A stretch of DNA of 16,925 nucleotides. Source: CAZMGD01 sp964565705. GTDB lineage: Bacteria; Actinomycetota; Acidimicrobiia; Acidimicrobiales; Ilumatobacteraceae. Under the pieces are notes generated by a model. The model searched no databases. It was not told the DNA's origin and saw only the letters and a program-made list of their open reading frames with translations. The position numbers and the translations under genes are program-made. Where the stretch lies: NCBI GenBank assembly GCA_964565705.1, contig CAZMGD010000094.1:1-16925 (forward strand), read 5' to 3'. Positions 13,752-16,925 of the stretch are shown in pieces. Each line of letters starts with the position of its first letter. Within the stretch, counting starts at the first letter, position 1.

Positions 13752-14705
13752 ATGCCTCAGATCCCCGCCGGCATCGCTGGCGCCGTCATCACCGGGTGGG
13801 GCACCGCGCTGCCCCCGAAGACGATCACCAACGACGACCTCGCCCAGTACCTCGACACCACCGACGAGTGGATCGTCGAGCGCACCGGCATCCGCGAGCG
13901 TCACGTGGGTGGCACGACCGCGGGGCTGTCGATCGACAGCGGTCGTGCCGCGCTCGACATGGCAGGCCTCGACGGTGACGACATCGACGCCTTGGTGCTC
14001 GCCACCACCACGCCCGATCGCACGATCCCGGCGACGTCAGCGACGGTCCAGGCCGCGCTCGGCACCCGCGGTGGCGCGTTCGACGTCAACGCGGCGTGCA
14101 GCGGGTTCGTCTACGGGCTCGTCGTCGCCCACGGACTGATCGCGATGGGCACGCGCAAGGTGCTGTTGATCGGTACCGACACCCTCGCCCGGGTCACCGA
14201 CTGGGACGATCGCAACACCGCCATCCTGTTCGGCGACGGGTCGGGCGCCGTCGTGCTCGAAGCCGTGGACGGGCCCGGCCAGCTGCTCGGCTGGGATCTC
14301 GACACCGACGGCACCGCGGAGCGACTGCTGTTCGCCGAACTCGGCGGCAACATGCAGATGGACGGTCGCGAGGTGTTCCGACGCGCCGTGCGGATCATGG
14401 TCGACAGCGCTCGGAAGTCGATGGCACACGCGGGCGTCACCGTGGACGACCTGGCCCTCATCGTCCCCCACCAAGCCAACATCCGCATCATCGAGGCCGC
14501 GTGCAGCCGACTCGGCGTGCCGATGGAGAAGGCGGCCACGGTGCTGCACCGCACGGGCAACACGTCGTCGGCATCGATCCCCCTCGCGCTCGCCGACGCG
14601 CTCGAATCGGGCCGCGTGGCGGAGGGCGACCTGGTGCTGCTCGTCGGCTTCGGCGCGGGCATGACCGCAGCCAGCGCCATCGTCCGCTGGGGAGGCGGCC
14701 TGTGA
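13752..14705 (+). CDS. fabH: Beta-ketoacyl-ACP synthase III
   Basis: Starts fatty acid chains by condensing an acyl-CoA with malonyl-ACP. 317 aa, the usual length, from an ATG at 13752 with GGAGA 5 nt upstream. Catalytic triad C116 (NAACSGFVYG), H240 (VPHQANIRI) and N270 (GNTSSASIP). Other family marks are DEWIVERTGIRERH near residue 40 and FGDGSGAVVL. Primer preference (acetyl or branched) cannot be read from the sequence. The last codons overlap the fabG start (GTGA at 14702-14705), indicating translational coupling. Confidence 0.96.
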   Translation: MPQIPAGIAGAVITGWGTALPPKTITNDDLAQYLDTTDEWIVERTGIRERHVGGTTAGLSIDSGRAALDMAGLDGDDIDALVLATTTPDRTIPATSATVQAALGTRGGAFDVNAACSGFVYGLVVAHGLIAMGTRKVLLIGTDTLARVTDWDDRNTAILFGDGSGAVVLEAVDGPGQLLGWDLDTDGTAERLLFAELGGNMQMDGREVFRRAVRIMVDSARKSMAHAGVTVDDLALIVPHQANIRIIEAACSRLGVPMEKAATVLHRTGNTSSASIPLALADALESGRVAEGDLVLLVGFGAGMTAASAIVRWGGGL

Positions 14706-15436
14706 CCGAACCCGGCGACGCAGGCGGGCCGACCGGTCGCGTCGTCCTCGTCACCGGCGGCGCGAAGGGCATCGGGCTGGCCTGCGCGCAGCGGTTCGCG
14801 GCCAACGGTGACCGCGTCGCGGTCACCTACAACACGTCGAAGCCGCCCGAGGGCTTGTTCGCCGTGCAGTGCGACGTCACGTCAAGCGACCAGGTCGACG
14901 ACGCCTTCGCCCGGATCGAGGAGCGCCTCGGACCCGTCGAAGTGCTGGTCGGCAACGCCGCGATCAACCGCGACACCCTGCTGTTGCGGATGTCCGAGGC
15001 CGACTTCTCGTCGGTGGTCGACGCCAACCTCACGGGCACGTTCCGAGTCGTGAAGCGCGCGACCCAGGCGATGCTGCGCGCCCGCCGGGGCCGCATCGTG
15101 CTCGTGTCGTCGGTCGTCGGCCTGTCCGGGTCGGCGGGACAGGCCAACTACGCGGCCTCCAAGGCCGGCCTGATCGGCTTCGCCCGCTCGCTGGCTCGCG
15201 AGCTCGCATCCCGCAGCATCACCGTCAACGTCGTCGCCCCCGGCCCGGTCGCGACCGACATGATCGCCGCGCTCAGCGAGAAGCGTCAGGCCGAGCTGAT
15301 CGGCGCCGTGCCCCTCGGTCGGATGGCCGATCCCGACGAGATCGCCGCCGCCGTCGCCTTCCTCGCCTCGCCCGACGCCGGCTACATCACCGGTGCCATC
15401 ATCCCGGTCGACGGCGGCCTCGGCATGGGCCACTGA
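14702..15436 (+). CDS. fabG: 3-oxoacyl-ACP reductase (short-chain dehydrogenase)
   Basis: NADPH-dependent reduction of 3-oxoacyl-ACP. 244 aa from the GTG at 14702, overlapping the fabH stop. Cofactor-binding TGGAKGIG (about 18-25), NAA at the end of beta-4 (GNAAIN), catalytic S137 (VSSVVG), Y150 and K154 (YAASK), and the PGPVATDM and GYITGAIIPVDGGLGM segments typical of FabG. Length and spacing agree with E. coli FabG (S138, Y151, K155). Its position between fabH and acpP supports the fatty acid role over a generic dehydrogenase. The region after it (15437-15499) may hold a separate acpP promoter. Confidence 0.94.
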   Translation: MTEPGDAGGPTGRVVLVTGGAKGIGLACAQRFAANGDRVAVTYNTSKPPEGLFAVQCDVTSSDQVDDAFARIEERLGPVEVLVGNAAINRDTLLLRMSEADFSSVVDANLTGTFRVVKRATQAMLRARRGRIVLVSSVVGLSGSAGQANYAASKAGLIGFARSLARELASRSITVNVVAPGPVATDMIAALSEKRQAELIGAVPLGRMADPDEIAAAVAFLASPDAGYITGAIIPVDGGLGMGH

Positions 15437-15462
15437 CGCGCTCCGACCCCATCTGCCACAAT
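15433..15462 (+). promoter_or_regulatory. Possible internal promoter for acpP
   Basis: CTGACG (15433-15438), 18-nt spacer, CACAAT (15457-15462) resembles -35/-10 boxes and would start transcription near 15469. The 63-nt gap here is the largest within the fab cluster, and ACP is needed in greater amounts than the enzymes. Evidence is motif-only. Confidence 0.3.
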
Positions 15463-15499
15463 CGCACCGATCACACACACAAACCAGGAGATCCCGTTC

Positions 15500-15739
15500 A
15501 TGTCTGATGAGAACTTCGCTCGCTTCCGCAAGTGCGCCGTCGAGGTGCTGAGCGTCGACGAGGCGCGCATCGTGCCCGACGCCAAGTTCGGCGACGACCT
15601 CGACGCCGACAGCCTCGACCTCGTCGAGCTCGTGATGGCGCTCGAGGAGGAGTTCGGCGTCGAGGTGCCCGAGGAGGAGCTCGAGGGCATCGAGACCGTC
15701 GGCCAGGCCTACGACCTGGTGGTGGGCAAGCTGTCATGA
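15500..15739 (+). CDS. acpP: Acyl carrier protein
   Basis: Small acidic carrier that holds growing acyl chains on 4'-phosphopantetheine. 79 aa from the ATG at 15500 with AGGAG (15486-15490) 9 nt upstream. The attachment serine is S38 in DADSLDLVELVMALEEEFGV, the standard ACP motif at the standard position. The four-helix pattern and acidic helix II (EEEFGVEVPEEELEGIETVG) are intact. The TGA overlaps the fabF ATG (ATGA, 15736-15739). Confidence 0.97.
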   Translation: MSDENFARFRKCAVEVLSVDEARIVPDAKFGDDLDADSLDLVELVMALEEEFGVEVPEEELEGIETVGQAYDLVVGKLS

Positions 15740-16911
15740 CCCGCCGTCGCGTCGCCGTCGTCGGCGTCGGCGTGGTGGCGCCGTGTGGAGTGGGCAAGGA
15801 TGCCTTCTGGCAGGGCTTGCTCGGTCCCCCGATCACCGGCCGGCGCGTCGTCGCGATCGACGACTGGGATCCGTCGCCGTACTTCGACAACCCGAAGGAC
15901 GCGCGGCGCGCCGATCGGGTCGAGCAGATGGCCCTGGCTGCGGCCGCCGAGGCGTTCGCCCAGGCCGGCGACCTGCGCGTGAACCCCGGCCGCTTCGGCA
16001 CGATCTTCGCCACCGGCGTCGGTGGCCTGCACACGCTCGAGGAGCAGGTGGAGACGCGCGTCGTGAAGGGCGTACGCCGGGTGTCACCGTTCCTCGTGCC
16101 GATGATGATGCCCAACGCCTCCGGTGCGGCGATCTCGATGCGCTACGGACTCCAGGGTCCGAACGAGACCGTGTGCACCGCGTGTGCGGCATCGTCACAC
16201 TCGATCGCCAACGCCGCCCGCCTCATCGCGTGGGGTCGCTGCGACGCGGTTGCCACGGGTGGCGCCGAGGCCCCGGGCACGATCACCGCGATCGCCGGCT
16301 TCGGCAACATGACCGCGCTGTCCTCCAGCGGCTCCAGCAAGCCGTTCGACACGACCCGTGACGGCTTCGTACTCGGTGAGGGCGCGGCGGTGTTCATCCT
16401 CGAGGAGTGGCAGCACGCCCTCGACCGCGGCGCGACGATCGTCGCCGAGATCCTCGGCGGGGCCTCGACGGCGGACGCACATCACATCACCGCCCCCTCA
16501 CCTGGCGGCGCGGGTGCCGTGGCGTGCATGGAGCTTGCCCTGGAGGAGGCCGGCCTCGTCCCTGGCGACATCCGCCAGGTCAATGCTCACGGAACGTCCA
16601 CACCGCTGAACGACGCGGCCGAAGCCGAGGCCGTGGCCAAGGTGTTCGGGGCACCCGGCCCGCCGGTCACCTCGATCAAGGGTGTGACCGGCCACTCACT
16701 CGGCGCCGCCGGCGCGCTGGAGGCGGCCTCCGTGCTGCTGAGCTTCCAGCACCGCCTCATCCCCCCGACCGCGGGCACGACGAGGCTCGACCCGGACATG
16801 CACATCGACGTCGTGCTCGGCGCCGCACGCGAGTGGGAGCCCGGCCCGACGATCAGCAACAACTTCGGCTTCGGCGGCCACAACGGCAGCGTGGTGATCG
16901 CGCCGTACTAG
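15736..16911 (+). CDS. fabF: Beta-ketoacyl-ACP synthase II (elongating)
   Basis: Elongates acyl-ACP with malonyl-ACP. 391 aa from the ATG at 15736, overlapping the acpP stop; somewhat shorter than E. coli FabF (about 412 aa). Cys-His-His active site: C150 (TACAASSHS), H285 (NAHGTSTPLND) and H320 (GVTGHSLGAAGA). Other marks are FDTTRDGFVLGEGA and the glycine-rich C-terminal NNFGFGGHNGSVV. Its TAG stop begins the 18-bp repeat that ends the window. The cluster may continue beyond the edge. Confidence 0.96.
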   Translation: MTRRRVAVVGVGVVAPCGVGKDAFWQGLLGPPITGRRVVAIDDWDPSPYFDNPKDARRADRVEQMALAAAAEAFAQAGDLRVNPGRFGTIFATGVGGLHTLEEQVETRVVKGVRRVSPFLVPMMMPNASGAAISMRYGLQGPNETVCTACAASSHSIANAARLIAWGRCDAVATGGAEAPGTITAIAGFGNMTALSSSGSSKPFDTTRDGFVLGEGAAVFILEEWQHALDRGATIVAEILGGASTADAHHITAPSPGGAGAVACMELALEEAGLVPGDIRQVNAHGTSTPLNDAAEAEAVAKVFGAPGPPVTSIKGVTGHSLGAAGALEAASVLLSFQHRLIPPTAGTTRLDPDMHIDVVLGAAREWEPGPTISNNFGFGGHNGSVVIAPY

Positions 16912-16925
16912 TGGCTCGCTGCGCT
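16908..16925 (+). repeat. 18-bp dispersed repeat, copy 2, containing the fabF stop codon
   Basis: CTAGTGGCTCGCTGCGCT, identical to 2691-2674 read on the minus strand. As at copy 1, TAG is the stop of the preceding gene. The window ends here, so the full extent of the match is unknown. Confidence 0.8.

Overview
Organism. The window is very GC-rich. GTG starts, ATGA/GTGA gene overlaps, lipoproteins with Thr-rich linkers, a PdtaR-type ANTAR regulator beside polA and an FAS-II cluster all point to a high-GC actinobacterium. The style of several proteins suggests the class Acidimicrobiia (Ilumatobacter-like); that placement is inference. A run of ten Ns inside polA shows that this is a draft scaffold.

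Layout. (1) Positions 1-2972, minus strand: a small coiled-coil protein gene, then pdtaR (ANTAR response regulator, preceded by a possible 17-aa leader ORF), then polA, which runs off the left edge. pdtaR and polA are 10 nt apart. (2) 3024-5290, plus strand: malQ (GH77 4-alpha-glucanotransferase), followed by a decayed HTH/LAGLIDADG-type gene. Its C-terminal end lies 1 nt from the 3' end of a tRNA-Leu(CAA) gene on the other strand. (3) 5292-12362, minus strand: a dipeptide/oligopeptide ABC transporter operon in the order dppD (ATPase), substrate-binding protein copy A, copy B, dppB, dppC, then tRNA-Leu. The two binding-protein genes are tandem and share a 1514-bp block with no difference I can find, while their signal/linker segments differ. 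No dppF partner ATPase is visible. (4) 12551-16911, plus strand: fabD-fabH-fabG-acpP-fabF, a compact type II fatty acid synthesis cluster. The FabD carries a C-terminal domain resembling a biotinyl/lipoyl fold that lacks the modifiable lysine. The 188-bp region between dppD and fabD holds a candidate dppD promoter overlapped by a 26-bp imperfect palindrome.

How the genes work together. The fab genes supply malonyl-ACP formation, initiation, keto-reduction, the carrier and elongation for fatty acid synthesis. The dpp genes form a lipoprotein-dependent peptide importer, with the caveat of the missing second ATPase. malQ reshapes alpha-glucans. pdtaR/polA is a conserved actinobacterial neighbourhood.

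The items most worth a second look are the FabD fusion, the identical block shared by the binding proteins with its sharp edges, the twice-deleted HTH/LAGLIDADG relic at the tRNA gene, the overlapping hairpins between the binding-protein genes, the leader ORF of pdtaR, and an 18-bp repeat that supplies the stop codon of two unrelated genes.
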